Origin: Branchiostoma floridae
Lineage: Eukaryota; Chordata; Leptocardii; Amphioxiformes; Branchiostomatidae
NCBI RefSeq assembly: GCF_000003815.2
Contig: NC_049983.1
Coordinates: 27,862,351-27,926,350, forward strand
Direction of reading: 5' to 3'
Length of the DNA stretch: 64,000 nucleotides
A program made the translations under genes and the position numbers. Below, in pieces: positions 36,120 to 49,060 of the stretch. Positions within the stretch are counted from its first letter, which is position 1; each line of letters starts with the position of its first letter. The notes below the pieces were generated by a model, which was not told where the DNA came from, did no database searches, and was given only the letters and a program-made list of their open reading frames with translations.

Positions 36120-39038
36120 ATGTACGAGCAAGCAGAGCCCGTCCGGACCACTTCCTTCAGCCCCGGTAGCGGCCAAACCAGCGGGCCGCCGTCCCGACCT
36201 CCTCCTGTCAATCAGGGTGGTTCCCGCGGGCGTGTCCGTCTTGGTAAGGGCGCTGACGAGCGGCAAGGAGACAGAGAAACGTCTTCAGACACGTACGAAG
36301 AAGCCGAGGCCGTGAAACGTTCCGCCACGCACACCTCTGCAGGTAACAGACTCTATACGGCTTGCCTCCTATGAATACTGCTCTGTCGGGTTGCATCAGA
36401 ATATTTGCGAAATACTGTCAATATGGTCTTTTCCAGGACAGTCACTGTGAAGGTAAGAAATTTAAAATATTTGCACAATGATGTAGGCCCTTTATCATGG
36501 CATGTAGGTATAGATTTCCAACTGTCGTAACACCGATATGTTTTCACAATCTTTGCATTGTATAAATGCTCCACATGCAAACAATGTCATCATTCTAAGT
36601 GGACACGTTAGTGGTCTCACATCGGCGAAGGCAATTGAGGTGAAGGAAGTCAATTCCCTGAGCTTGACACATCCCTTTTTCTTTTCTTCTTCTCATGAAT
36701 GTTCTTTGAAATGATGTAAAAAAATGAAAACAGTGAAAAAACGTCTTGTCCCTCTATTCTAGTTTTCCTTCTTTTTTTGATTTTGTTATACCCCCATTAA
36801 AAACGGGAGGATAGAGTAAAGCGGAGGACACTCTCAAGTCTGATTCGAGCGGGAGCTCCGTCACAGTCAAAGTAAAAGTAAACATTTTGATAATAGACTG
36901 AAGTGAAATTCATAATTACCAAATCAATAATTTTTCTGGTAGACGGCACAAATCCGGGTGGAGCAAGCGGCCGCCGTGCTATCTGCAGCTTCATCCGCTC
37001 CCACCGCTACTACTTGGCGGCCGGCATTGCCGTGCTGCTGGGCATAGTCGCTATCGGGCTCGCCCGTCTGACATTCATCAATAAGAAGGTGAACACTTTC
37101 TTGAGTGTTGACAAATGTATCACTTTTCCTTACAGTAGTTTTTGTTTGCTAAATATATCTTTATTGATACTTGGAAACCTTCTGTGGTTGATGTATTAAA
37201 GTCTGACATCCTAAACAATCTTTAGGAAATATCGGAACTGACCGTCACCTTTGACGCCTTGAAACGCGACCTGGACAACGAGCGGAACCTGTATGCCGCC
37301 TTGGAGAAGCGTCTTCACGAGATGAGCAAGACGCCAGGTAAGTTGGAATAAATGACCTTAGAAACCTTCGATTCGAAAGGACAGAATGTTTTCAGCACTT
37401 TTGAACGTTGATTTGTTAAAAATGTAGTCCTTGATTGTAGTTGTACTTCATCAGGGACACCCGGACCCCCGGGAGAAAAGGGAGCCATGGGGCCAGCTGG
37501 CCCTGTGGGAAAGGACGGGCCGCCAGGACCAGCATGGATGTTCCAGTGTCCTACCTGTACCGAACATGCAGGTGAGGCAACTCATTCAATGACGTGTAGA
37601 AAATTGGTTGTGTTCATTATTTTACCCGTTTCATTTCTTTTACACATTTTTACATGTTTTCTGTCGTTGACTTTTTTATTTGTGTGAATCCAATTATAAG
37701 CGGTAGACTATTCTTATAATTACTTACTTGGCATAACCACATATTTTACAGAGTGATAAAGATACCTTTCACTAGACTTGACAAAACTCAGGAATTGCTT
37801 CTAGATAATGTCCGTCTTATTTGAAAGGGTTCTATAACGTCTACTTGACACGGCAGGACTTGAGTCGTTAGTTTTATGAACTCCTGCAACCTGACATCCG
37901 AGGAAACTTTTTGATGAAACTTTTTTTCCTGTCAATTATGGCAGGATATTTGCAAAAGATGACATTTCCGGCTCCACGAAGCGTCAGTAACTACGCCAAA
38001 CTGGGGACAACATTGGCTCAGGACTTGAGCAGTTTTACTTTATGTCTGCACATGCGCACCGACATGAGCTCCACCAGTCAAGCAGGTTTGGTCAGCTATG
38101 CTGTGCAAGAACAACACAATGAGCTACTCATCTTCAACCGAAGAGTGGGCGGATTCGTAGTAAGTTGTCAATCACAAACATCTGTTACCTAACTCCCCAC
38201 TCATATTGTATTTGTTAACACTAATCTAACATTATATGCTGTAATTGCAAAGACAATAGCCAATGCCCATGAAATATGTTTTCCAGCTACACGTACAAAA
38301 TGAACAACCTCCTCCTGTTGACTTGCCTGTTTGGGATGGTAAGTGGCATGCAGTATGTGCCACCTGGCGCAGCACCGATGGAGCCTGGCAGGTCTACACT
38401 GACGGCGTTCTTCAGGCTTCCGGCTTGTGGCTGAACGTAGGAGGAAAAGTGCGCAGTGGTGGAACATGGATCCTTGCACAGGATCAAGACACAGTTGGGG
38501 GAGGGTTCCAGCCGCATCAAGCCTTCAGTGGAGAACTGACACAGGTGAACCTCTGGGACCGCGTGCTGACTGCAGCTGAGATAGGGACAGACGTCTGTGG
38601 TCAACATGGCAACGTGATTGACTGGGAAACCACTGACATGGAGGATTTTGGAAAGGCCACTAGTGATAAATATCGCTGCGGTAAGTACCGTACTCAGCTT
38701 ATTACCTTTGCTAAGAAGGTTATGTTTTCAGTCGCCATGGTGTAGTGGCTATGCTGCCTGTCAACAGTACTACAATGGTACTTTGATAAACGCTAAGACT
38801 TATATGATGTGCAAATACACTTGCTCGCTCACTCACTCACTCACTCACTCACTCACTCACTCACTCGCTCACTCGCTCACTCACTCACTCACTCACTCAC
38901 TCACTCACTCACTCATTCACTCACTCACCCGCTCACTCACATTTCTTTTCCGAGTATCAAATCATCCCTGTTTATCTGTGAACCATTATTTGAATCTTAT
39001 CAAATAAAGTTTCGTTTCTCTTTTCAGCACGAGGATAA
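36120..39038 (+). CDS. Locus 6: membrane collagen-stalk pentraxin, 405 codons
   Basis: Exons: 36120-36342, 36943-37088, 37226-37337, 37455-37571, 37945-38159, 38287-38680, terminal exon from 39028 with TAA 39036-39038. The first four exons are the family scaffold ([17 protein letters not shown], transmembrane, coil). The stalk is the shortest, about nine triplets, and ends in a CPTC motif not found elsewhere. The head is a pentraxin domain rather than a CTLD. It has SSFTLCLHMRTD, QHNELLIF, WHAVCATWRS (close to the pentraxin signature, one residue longer than its strict form), DQDTVGGGF and NLWDRVLTAAEI. The two cysteines of the pentraxin disulfide are present. Calcium ligands look partly changed (HN for DN, DQD for EQD). 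The exon-pair phases are 1, 0, 1. The protein ends with ARG before the stop. The coil donor is GT. Confidence 0.85.
38819..38942. repeat. (CACT)n microsatellite
   Basis: About 30 copies of CACT/TCAC with occasional G, in the last intron of locus 6. A short related tract lies near 24895 in locus 3. Confidence 0.95.
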
Positions 39039-40025
39039 GCAGCAGGCCGGATTCCCGCCACCACTGTTCATCTGTTCTCTGTCCCCCGCTGTAAAACATC
39101 ACAGCTACAACTGGGCAGGTGCAGTTCCGTCAGCAGGCGCCAGGAGGCAGTTCTGTTGATGTTATCACGAGTATCCAGGTTATCCTTATCTAGTGAGAAT
39201 CCAGCACAGAAATGTTATGGAAGAGTAATCTCACCACCTTGATGAAGAAATTCAGAAGCAGGAAATAGAGCCTAGTAACCATTTTGAGGATTCAAACGGG
39301 CCTGTCCTGTTGGTACTTGTTTGGACGGTATGTCTAGTTTCATATCTCAAACCAACTTACGTTTCACACCTGTGAGTTATGTACCCATTTATGGTAGCTT
39401 GCACAAATCCATCCCGCTCCACTCAAGTACTGGGGAATAGAAGTGATCTATGTCAGAGGTAGCTGAGTTGAATGTACAAGGACAATTTGTGGGTTGATGT
39501 TTTATTCCCCAACTTGCTTGAACAATTTTACTCTTTTAATGAAAGTGCATTTTCTGAAGACTCACAGAAGAATCTGTGTCCGTAGCATTCTCTATATAAC
39601 AGCATTCTTTAATCTTTGAAACTTGCAACGTTAACATCTGTGTTATAACATTACTTGCAGTAGATGAATTATAAGATATATATAATATACTTCATGTAGT
39701 ACAAAAGCCTGTCAATGGTGCCATGTTCTGTATAGGTCAAACATAATAGAATGTGGTTTTTATTTCGTTATCTTCAATAGTTTGACATGTCAACCTTACA
39801 AGACTGACCGATTGTTTAGTACAGTATCAGTTATCAGTCGGTGAAGATGCAGACTACAGCAAAGGATGATGGCAACAATGACGTATCCTAGTGCACTATC
39901 AGTGGCCATGGTGCGCAATGGATATGCAAAAAAGAGCTTTCAATCTTACCAGTTGAAATACATATAAGATACTTTCCTATCCAGTCAAATACATGTATTG
40001 TGCTGTGCATAGAAAAAAGAATAAA
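39039..40025 (+). other. Locus 6 3' UTR
   Basis: Homologous to the other 3' UTRs, ending at AATAAA 40020-40025. A decayed transmembrane exon (LILLGLGAIFYWIYYKRK) lies near 40212-40266. Confidence 0.45.
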
Positions 40026-40649
40026 ACTTGTCTGCATGACTTGGCTTGTCTTGCCTGAATATTTCAGTATCATGTGGGACAGCTACATGGCTGTTCTCAT
40101 GTATGAATGCATGCCTGAGGGTCGTCTTTTCCACTACCTGATTCATCCCCATCCTCATTCTCACACAAGATAACTGGAGGAACTGTCCTGGCTACTGTCA
40201 CACGGCTGTTCTCATACTTCTTGGACTGGGGGCCATTTTTTACTGGATCTACTATAAAAGAAAGTAATCATCCGTATTCCATGATGAAATATACAGCTGT
40301 TCATGTATCATCAGCAGTTGTTCTCTTTCGTTGGAAAAATCTTTTACTGCCTCATATCCATCCTCATCCCTGCCTCCCTGTGGAGTATCAGCACCATGGA
40401 CAGCTAATGGCCGATTCTGGTCAGCAGCGGGGCGACATTACATGCTTTCCGGGAATGGGTAATAAAGTAAAACTTTATATACATCTTCGAACCTGCGGAG
40501 CTGCTCTCCGAGTCCAGTAACTATATGTGGTCTCCACTGTGACGTAATCATACTTAGCCCTGTCTACCCGCCTTCTCTGGTCATGAATACTGGCTGGGAA
40601 AGTAGATGGAAGGCAGCTCAACAGCAGACACAACCGTCACTTCTACCGA

Positions 40650-40895
40650 ACTAGTTTAACTTCTACACTGACACTCCGAAGCCGGATAATACCACCGTCA
40701 TCGTAAATGGTTGAAAAGTTTGCTGTGCGTGGGCAGAGGTTTCAACCCCGAGATTCGTATGCAAGTTGCAGAAAAACAAAAACAGCTTCATTCTGTGTCA
40801 TACCCCGCTGATATTTCCATATAAGGACAAGAGTTTCAGCGCTTCTCTCAGACTTATCGCGACATGATATTCAATATGCATGCATCTGTTGTGTA
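40650..40895 (+). promoter_or_regulatory. Duplicated upstream promoter block of locus 7
   Basis: CCATATAAGG at 40817-40826, followed by the decayed exon-start sequence GTGTAAGCAGAGCCTGTCAG, as in locus 5. Confidence 0.55.
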
Positions 40896-41154
40896 AGCAG
40901 AGCCTGTCAGGATAGTCACCACGGCCTCGTCATTGGTAGAAAAGTTTGCAGTGCGTGGGCAGAACTCAAAGATTTGTCTGCCGCTTGCAGAAAAACAAAA
41001 TGTCATTCTCCCTGCGTCATACACCGCTGGTCCTTCCATATAAGGACAGGAGTTTCAGCGCTTCTTCCAGACTAATCGTGATATCTTCTTCCATATTCAC
41101 GTATCTTGACGTTGCCTGTTGTAGACTGCGCACTCTTGGCTCAGTACAGCAGAA
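40896..41154 (+). promoter_or_regulatory. Locus 7 proximal promoter
   Basis: GTGCGTGGGCAGA, GATTTGTCTGCCGCTTGCAG and CCATATAAGG at 41036-41045, 110 bp before the start codon. Confidence 0.6.
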
Positions 41155-42987
41155 ATGTACGAGCAAGCAGAGCCCGTCCGGACCCCTTCCTCCGGCCCCG
41201 GTAGCCGCCAAACCAGTGGGCCGCCGCTCCAACCCCCTCCTGTCTATCAGGGTGGTTCCCGTGGGCGTGTCCGTCTTGGTAAGGGTGCTGACAAGTGGCA
41301 AGGAGACCGAGAAACGTCTACAGACATTTATGAAGAAGCCGAGGCGGTGAAACGTGACGCCACGGACACGGTTGCAGGTAGCTGACTTTTTTGTATCTTG
41401 CCTGTTAAGAATAAACCTTTTTCCTGTCCAATCAGAATAATCTTTAAAAATGTGATTTGTCCATCATATCATTTCTAATCATGTAACGGGAGGATGGCGG
41501 GAGGTGATAGTTAGATAATATTTGCACAATAATTTAAGCTCTGCATTTTGGCATGTGAACAGAGCAATGGACTGATCTAACACCGCTATGTACTTTACAT
41601 ATACGGAGGGTATGATTGGAACCTACGAACCTAAAAACGGGAAGAAAGGGAGGCCAAAGCTCCTCATTGACAACACGATAGAGAATGACGTAAAGTAAAG
41701 GACGCTTTCAAGTCTGGTTCGAGCGGGAGTCAAGAAATTGGCTCAGTAATTATATTGACAAGAGATTCATCTAAAACTTATAATGGCCCAAACTAACGAA
41801 TCATTTTCAACAGACCGCACGTATCCTGATGGAGCAAGCGGCCGCCGTGCTCCCTGCAGCTTCATCCGCTCCCACCGCTACTACTTGGCGGCCGGCATTG
41901 TCGTGGTGCTTGGGTCTAGTCGCTGTCGGGCTTGCCCCTCTGACCTTCATTAATAAGAAGGTAAACACTTTATTGAGTGTTGAAAATATTATTATCTTTT
42001 CATTACAGTCGTTTTTGTTTGTTGAAAGCTTTATCATACTTTCCTTACAGTGGTTTTGTTTGTTAAATAAATGGTAATTAAAATTTGTGAACATTCTGCA
42101 GTTGATATTTTAAGTCTGACAACCTGAACCGTTTTAGGAAATATCGGAACTGACCGTCACCTTTGACGCCTTGAAACGCGACCTGGACAATGAGCGGAAC
42201 CTGTATGCCGCCTTGGAGCAGCGTCTTCACGAGATGAGCAAGACCCCAGGCAAGTTGCAATGACCTAAAAAAAAACTTCGATTCGAAGGGACAAAATACT
42301 TGTATTTTCCTTTAGTTATCTTCTTTTCAATACTGATTTTTTAATACATTTCGACATTGCCTTTTTATCAGGGCCACCTGGACTTCCAGGCAAAAAGGGA
42401 GCCATGGGGCCAGCTAGCCTTCCAGGAGAAAAGGGAGCCATGGGGCCAGCTGGCCCTGTGGGAAAGGACGGGCCGCCCGGACCAGTTGGGCCCCGAGGGC
42501 TGAAGGGACCCGTGGGGCCGCCCGGGCCAGTTGGGCCCCGAGGGCTGAAGGGACCCGTGGGGCCGCCCGGACCAGTTGGGCCCCGAGGGCTGAACGGACC
42601 CGTGGGGCCGCCCGGACCAGTTAGGCACCGAGGGCTGAAGGGATCCGTCGGGCCGCCCGGACCAGTTGGGCCCCGAGGGCTGAAGGGACCCGTCGGGCCG
42701 CCCGGACCAGTTGGGCACCGAGGGCTGAAGGGACCCGTCGGGCCGCCCGGTCCAACAGGGATGTCCCAGTCTCCCATCCCTGCCGGACCGGCTGAACATG
42801 CAGGTGAGGAAGTGCTGAAGCTTACTCGTGTAGTTCTTTATTATTTCATTTATCCGAAATATCTTTTAAAACTATTTTCGCCACACGACACTCACAGCAT
42901 AGTCTCTCCTGTCCAGACATGTAAGTAGTTTTATTGAAGAAAATCAGCATACATTTAGCAGCATTTCCCGAATTACTGCACATTTTT

Positions 42988-45900
42988 GGCGACGCCTCAG
43001 GGGCGGAGGCATTCTACAGTATTACGATCGCCTTGAAAATATTCCAAAAATTGCACGAATGCATCCCCTAGGGAATTGGTTTTGAGGCCTTCGGCTGTTT
43101 GGAACAGAAAAGGCCCTTGATTCTTCGAATATGAAAGATACAATGTACCATTCAGTTGAATAATTGCCTTTTTTCAGCACTGTTTCTGGCCAATGAGAAT
43201 AATGTGTTATTACTACAGCTTTTAATATGTTGTTGTTGACAGGAAAGAACTAGGAACTCTATATTGATGTTTTGATGCTTCAAATACTTTTTGTTTCACT
43301 TGTAAACACAATTATATTTTTGATTTTCAAAAATCTGCCTTGCTCATTTTCAAGATGTTTGTACAAAGCAGAAAAGGCCATGACTGCAGACATTGAGAGA
43401 AACCAACGATCTACGCATTTGCCAAATACCTTTATTTCATCAATATACACATCAAATATACACACACAAAATATTCAGGTTATAAAAACTTGTAGAACAG
43501 GACATTTTTGTTTTATAACTAAAGATTTTCTTCTATAAGAGTGAATCTATTCTTGACAATACATCCAAGAAGAAACTTTCTGTTTGTAATTCTGTTAGTC
43601 TTAATTTTAAAACAAGTTTACCAGTTCCACAGAATCAGTCCTGTCGTTATTTCATTTTCCTACAAAAAATATGGAAGCATCTATCAAGTAGCAAACAGAA
43701 GCCTGTTAAAACCTGCTCTACTTTACTGTTCTACATGTAGGTCATTGGGCATGGGTGCAGTCATTAGTAAGAAACAATACCTACACAGCAATGCTACGAA
43801 TAGTGTATCGTGAAGATGGTGAACTGCCCTCGCCTCCACAATCAGTACATGCAGACCAACTATACTGCGTCTAAATGCAGTATGACAGACCAAGGAAATA
43901 CCAGGAGAGTTCTTTTTGTACCAATTCGATGCCATGTTCTTTGTTCAAAGGGAAGTTCAATGTTTTAAATGATGCTTAGACAGTTTTTGGGTGCATACAA
44001 GAAAAAAAACACAGAAATGAAATTAGTCTCATTACACTGCAGAAACCTCAGCCATTGTTGTATCATTTATATTGGTTGAGATTAATGGACTACTAATGGG
44101 AACTTCTTTATCGGGGAAACTTTTTTCGAATGCTCATCCTACTGTCCTCAAATGATGTTTGCGGTATTAGATTTTTTTCTCAGTCTCGAACTGCCACTGC
44201 CAAGGGACTGGTCACCAAATGACCTGGTAACTTAGATCTCTATTATGGGTGGTTGTAAGACCCTAATGAGAACACACTGGCTTTGTGCGGGACAAACATT
44301 CAATAACATGGAAGTAAAGGGGGTGTTTAACGAAATAAAATTGATTTAAAACCAAAACACAACCATCACGCCTAAACACTATCAAAACGTTTATAAAGAA
44401 GGGATAATGTCCCATGAACTCCCAGTTCTAAGCTTGCCAGTGGGTACCTGTTTAAACACTGTTCCCTGAGCTCGGGTTTCAGTTGTACAGGTCACAGGTG
44501 GCGGTAGTCTAATGTTTTCACAGGTGTCCCCACCAGCACTGTACACTGGAATGGGCAGTAATTAATTTGCTCCAGATGTTCTGGTTTGGCGGTCTGTCCA
44601 TTGGGACGTTTATGGGGTTCGCCTTTGTCAATCGACCTGGAGGCGATTAATTCCACTTCGTCATGGAATATTCTAGATATGATAAGATGCGTCGTAACTT
44701 ATTCACATTTCTCGAATCAAGTAGATCAGATTTCAACAAACTAGATGCTACAAACAGATTTGAATATAAACTCGGCACAAAAGTTTGGAATATCGACTTT
44801 GGTAGATCATATTTCCGTTGTTTCTGAATTAATTTCAATGTATTATTTATCAATAGAAAGTGTGTGTAATTTCCTTTTCAATGGTATCATCAATCTATAA
44901 CACTGTAGTTCTACACTGAATCGACGATAAGTTTGGCCGCATTCCTTTTCCATGTAATTTTTCGTATAGTTATTACCTAACATCCAAGGTTGTTCTTAGT
45001 GCATTTGATTATAGTGTATTTGACCTTTTGATTGTTGGTGGCCAAATCAAAGCGTGGATGCACCAAGGAGAATACCAAGCTGACAGTTGCACAGATAAAG
45101 TGGTGGTGGAGGAACAGTATAGCGGGGCGGTACATGTTGTATAACCGCTAGAGGCAAAACAAGGTTTATCATCATTCAAGGCAACCTAAATGCGGTAGGA
45201 TATAGAGGACACCGTTCTCCATATGCATTCAATCGCAATGTTTTACCTCTTAAATTTGGTACTAAATGCCGTTCTGCAACATTACAACGCCCGTCCGCAC
45301 AGAAAAAGGACCACTGCAGGCTACTTTCAGGATGTACTAAAGGAGTATTGAGTTTTAGGATTGAACAGCCTATAGTTAACACAGTTTACCCCACCGATTG
45401 AACACCTTTTTTGTCCAATTGTTTGTTTTGATAAGGGGTATCAGTGGCTTAGATTAACAAGCCTGTTTATTCAACTTGCCTTCATATGCATGCACAAGTC
45501 AATACCGACAGACGAAAATGAGCTGAATGGAGTGTTTGACTTTAGTAGTGTAATTTTAGGCCTGGTGCTCGTTCCGGATTTTTAAGACATTCTAAATCTG
45601 TTGCTGTTTCCGGTTTGTTCCGAATTTAGCCAATCAAAACTCAGACTTGGAAACGACGTCATCAATACTGTACAAAATCCTCTGGTACATAGCATCTTTG
45701 GACCCATCATTCTGATTGTGTCTGGCGCTCGCGGAGTCAATATACACTTTTAATTCATTTTGCCATGTCTGCGTTCATTTTATTACATACTATACGATAC
45801 ATTATGGCAATATATAAGTAACTGTGAATACTCAAGGTTTAGAATGTACAACGTTAACAATTGCACCTTCACAATCCGACAATTACCGTGATATCTACAT

Positions 45901-46562
45901 GCAGACGCAAAACGTCCACTCGAACATTATAATCATGTATTCCCAGCAACATTGGAAGGAAGGAACATGCACTCGACGTTTCCAGCTTTTTGCGTTCATT
46001 TTTTACATAGTATACAATACATGTGACAATATAAAATTCACTGTAAATACTCAAGGTATAGAATGTACAACAATTGCACAATGGGTGTGTTTTTACTCGG
46101 ACCTTCACAGTTCGATAATTACCGTGATCTACAGCCGCAAAACGTCCACTCAAACATTATAATTATGTCTTCCCGGCAACATGCACTCGACGTTTCCCGC
46201 TTTTGGATTTGCCAAAATTCTACATTTCTCAAGGACACGTGACAGGTGAACCTATGAGAGCCCAGCACTCACAACGCTTACTATCACGCCCGTCCTAAAT
46301 CACACTCAATCTATAAGGCATGCATAATAGTAATTATTGGTTTAATGTTACTACAGTATTTGACTACCTTCACACATGACCACGGCGAAGACTTTGCATT
46401 TTGCGAAAATGCTGCCTATCTAGTATTGAGTTTATTTTGTACACGACTTGTCATGGCTTCCAGGAAGAATAGTGGTACAGTATCACTAATGGAGATCCTA
46501 ATAAAGCAAACAAAGAAACCAACAATTATTCCATCGTACCTTGTTTTTTTAAACACCATGCT
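42988..46562. mobile_element. About 3.6-kb insertion in locus 7 intron 4
   Basis: The family intron sequence is interrupted after GAATTACTGCACATTTTT and resumes at TTCTTCCAG before the CTLD. The left edge reads GGCGACGCCTCAGGGGCGGA. I found no long frame, transposase motif or terminal repeats; it may be a composite of dead elements. Confidence 0.6.
45771..46204. repeat. Two-copy tandem duplication, about 221 bp period
   Basis: GCGTTCATTTT begins copies at 45771 and 45992. Both contain ACTCAAGG(T)TTAGAATGTAC-like, ATTACCGTGAT and CAAAACGTCCACTC blocks and end with GCACTCGACGTTTCC. Confidence 0.8.
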
Positions 46563-47047
46563 TGTTCTTCCAGTATCTTGCTCCGAAGATTACACAATGT
46601 GGAGCGGAATCTGCTACAAGGCCTTTAGCACACATAAGACCTTCAGCGATGCGGCCGCGGCCTGCCGTGAAGACGGCGGCACCCTCGCAATGCCCCGAGG
46701 CGCCGAGACCAACGACTTCCTGGTCTCCTTGTTCAAGTCCGTGCATAACTCCCGGTACAACTGGATCGGCATGCACCGTCAGCACATAGAGGGGAGCTTT
46801 GAGTGGGTGGACGGTTCTGCACTTGGTGACTACAGCCCGTGGTATCCGGGAGAACCAAGTGGCTCCGGTGGTTGCGTTACTTACTCCACACATCTGAACG
46901 GCAGGTGGATCAACTGGCCATGTGACGGCAGGCGTTACTTCATCTGCCAAGTCGCTCCACGTGCGTCATTTGAAGCTACCTTTGATGGAAATTAATGAAA
47001 TGAAATGGACCAGCTTTTGTACTAACTCACTTAGCCGCCAGTCTCTT

Positions 47048-47050
<3 letters not shown>

Positions 47051-47105
<55 letters not shown>

Positions 47106-47110
47106 CCTAC
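47051..47110. repeat. (TA)n microsatellite, locus 7
   Basis: Pure AT tract of about 52 bp in the last intron, positionally equivalent to those in loci 2, 4, 5, 9 and 10. Confidence 0.95.
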
Positions 47111-48120
47111 TCACTCAGAAGCAAATTCACAGAATTTGAATATTATCAAAGTGTCGTTCCCCTTTTCAGCATGAGGATACGCGTCAGGACGTCACCATTG
47201 CTCCTCTGTTTTCTATTATCCGCTGTAAAGCAGCTGAAAGTTACAACTGGGCAGCTGCAGTTCCGTCAGCGAGCGCTTGGAGGCGGTCGCGGTTATATCG
47301 ATGTTTTCACGAGTATCGAGGGCAGAAAATCCCACCACCTTGATTAAGTAGTTCAGTTGTAAAATAGAATCCTTTAGAAGGAATCATTTAGAAGGTTAAT
47401 TTTGTGCCTTAGAAATTAATTTTCCATATCTTAAAATATGTGTTTAAACTGTGTGATTAGACACTCGGGTACTTTGCAATTCGTGGGTTGATGTTTCATC
47501 CCAAAATTTGCCTGAACAATTCTACTGGAAGTGCAGCTTCTGAAGAGTTACAGAAGCACATGTGTCCTTGCCGTTCTCTATATTACAGCATTCTTTAATT
47601 GTTGAACCTTGTAACATCTATTTCATAGATTTTTTTCAGTAGATGAATTATAATATATACAATATACTGCATGTAATACAATTGCCTGCCATCGGTACAA
47701 TGTTCTGTATAGGTCGAGCTTACATCAGTAAGTCTGCTACATTGGATGTGGTTTATCTTATACGTTATCTTCAATAGTTCGACAATCTTTCAAGATTTTT
47801 CGATAGTTTCGTACGGTATCCTTCATGAGTCGACTGCAGATGCAGAACACAGCAGATGGTGTTGGAAAAAATGATGTATCATGGTCAGTGGCCATGGCGA
47901 GCAATGAACAGGCAGAAATGTAAAACACGCCACAGACACTTGTGCTGTATAGTGCTGTACGTAGAAAGGAAAATAAAACTTATCTGCATAACATTACTTA
48001 TTTGCCTGAATATTTCAGTATATTGTAGACAGCTACATGGCTGCTCGTATAGATATATGACCGAGGGTCATCTTTTTTCACTTACGTATTCATCCTCATC
48101 CTCATTCTCACACAATACAG

Positions 48121-48212
48121 CTGGAGGAACTGACCTGGTGTTTTTAGCAGCTACAGTGATATGGCTGTTAGTTCTCAAACTTGTCAGACTAGGGCCATTC
48201 TTCTTGGATTAA
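48121..48212 (+). CDS. Possible orphan or alternative phase-1 transmembrane exon (second intact copy)
   Basis: After TTCTCACACAATACAG the phase-1 frame reads GGTDLVFLAATVIWLLVLKL then VRLGPFFLD and stops with TAA (48210-48212). It has exactly the same 92-bp length as the copy at 21892. A third copy near 48427 is frameshifted. Confidence 0.35.
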
Positions 48213-48794
48213 CTACAAAAGACGGTAATCATCCGCTTACTTGATTCTATATCAAATTGTTCAAGTATCATTGACAGCTGCTGTCTCTCTGTTGTTATAC
48301 TCGATGGAAAAAGTATCATCTTAAGTATCCCGTGTGTCAGCTACATGGCTGTTCTCATGTACATATGATTGAGGGTCGTCTTCTCCATTTATCAATTCAT
48401 CCCCATCCTCCTTCTCACACAAGACAGCTGGAGGAACTGCCATGGCATTTTAGCAGCTACAGTCATATGGATGTTCGTTCTCAAACTTGTCAGACTAGGG
48501 CCATTTTTATTGGATTAACTACGAAAGAGGTTCTCGGGGTGGGAATAAAGGATAATTAATAGCCTCATATTAATCTTAGAGCTGCTCTCCATAGCCTATA
48601 CTTGTATGCGGTCTCCTTGACGGAGTGATTACGCAATCATACCCTTCGCCTGCCCTGTCTACCCGAGACTTGCCTTCTCTAGTCCTGGATACTGGCTGTG
48701 AAAGTAGCTGGGAGTCAGCTCAACCAACAGCAGACACTTGGGGTTACCAAATAAGGATCACGCTTATAACTACCGAAGTAGTTTCACTTCTACC

Positions 48795-49060
48795 ACGACA
48801 CTCCGAAACCGGATAAAGCCGTCGGCCTCGCCATTGGTTTAAAGTGTGCAGTGCGTGGGGAGAGGTTTCAACCCGAAGATTTGTCTGCAACTTGCAGAAA
48901 AACACATTCGCCTTGCGGCACACTCGCTGATCGTTCCATATAAGGGCTTGACTTTCAGCGCTTTTCCAGACCAATCGCGATATGATATTCCATATTCATG
49001 TATCTTGACGTTGGCTGTTGTAGACTGCACGCTCTTTTTGCTTGCCTCAGTACAGCAGAA
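48795..49060 (+). promoter_or_regulatory. Locus 8 promoter block
   Basis: CCATTGG, GCGTGGGGAGAGG, GATTTGTCTGC and CCATATAAGG at 48936-48945, 116 bp before the start codon. Nearly identical to the locus 4 block. Confidence 0.6.

Larger units (their letters stand above)
41155..47174 (+). pseudogene. Locus 7: C-type lectin family gene with frameshift and interrupted by a 3.6-kb insertion
   Basis: Exons: 41155-41377, 41814-41960, 42138-42249, 42372-42803, 46574-46960, terminal exon from 47170. The transmembrane exon is 147 rather than 146 bp because of an extra T near 41910, which shifts the frame inside the membrane segment and meets a stop in the same exon. The stalk is the longest, with six GPVGPRG-type units, one carrying Gly-to-Arg (VRHRG) and one PASLP break. 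The intron before the CTLD is 3.77 kb against about 180-190 bp in paralogues. The CTLD itself is open and well kept: six cysteines, WIGM, EPS, GGC, WIN. The last donor is CCAC|GTGCGT. The coil exon uses a GC donor at 42250. If the extra T is an assembly error, the gene would be intact. Confidence 0.75.

Noticed and set aside
43272-43813. Short frames within the locus 7 intron insertion
   Set aside because: No transposase or other domain recognisable; lengths expected by chance in AT-rich DNA.
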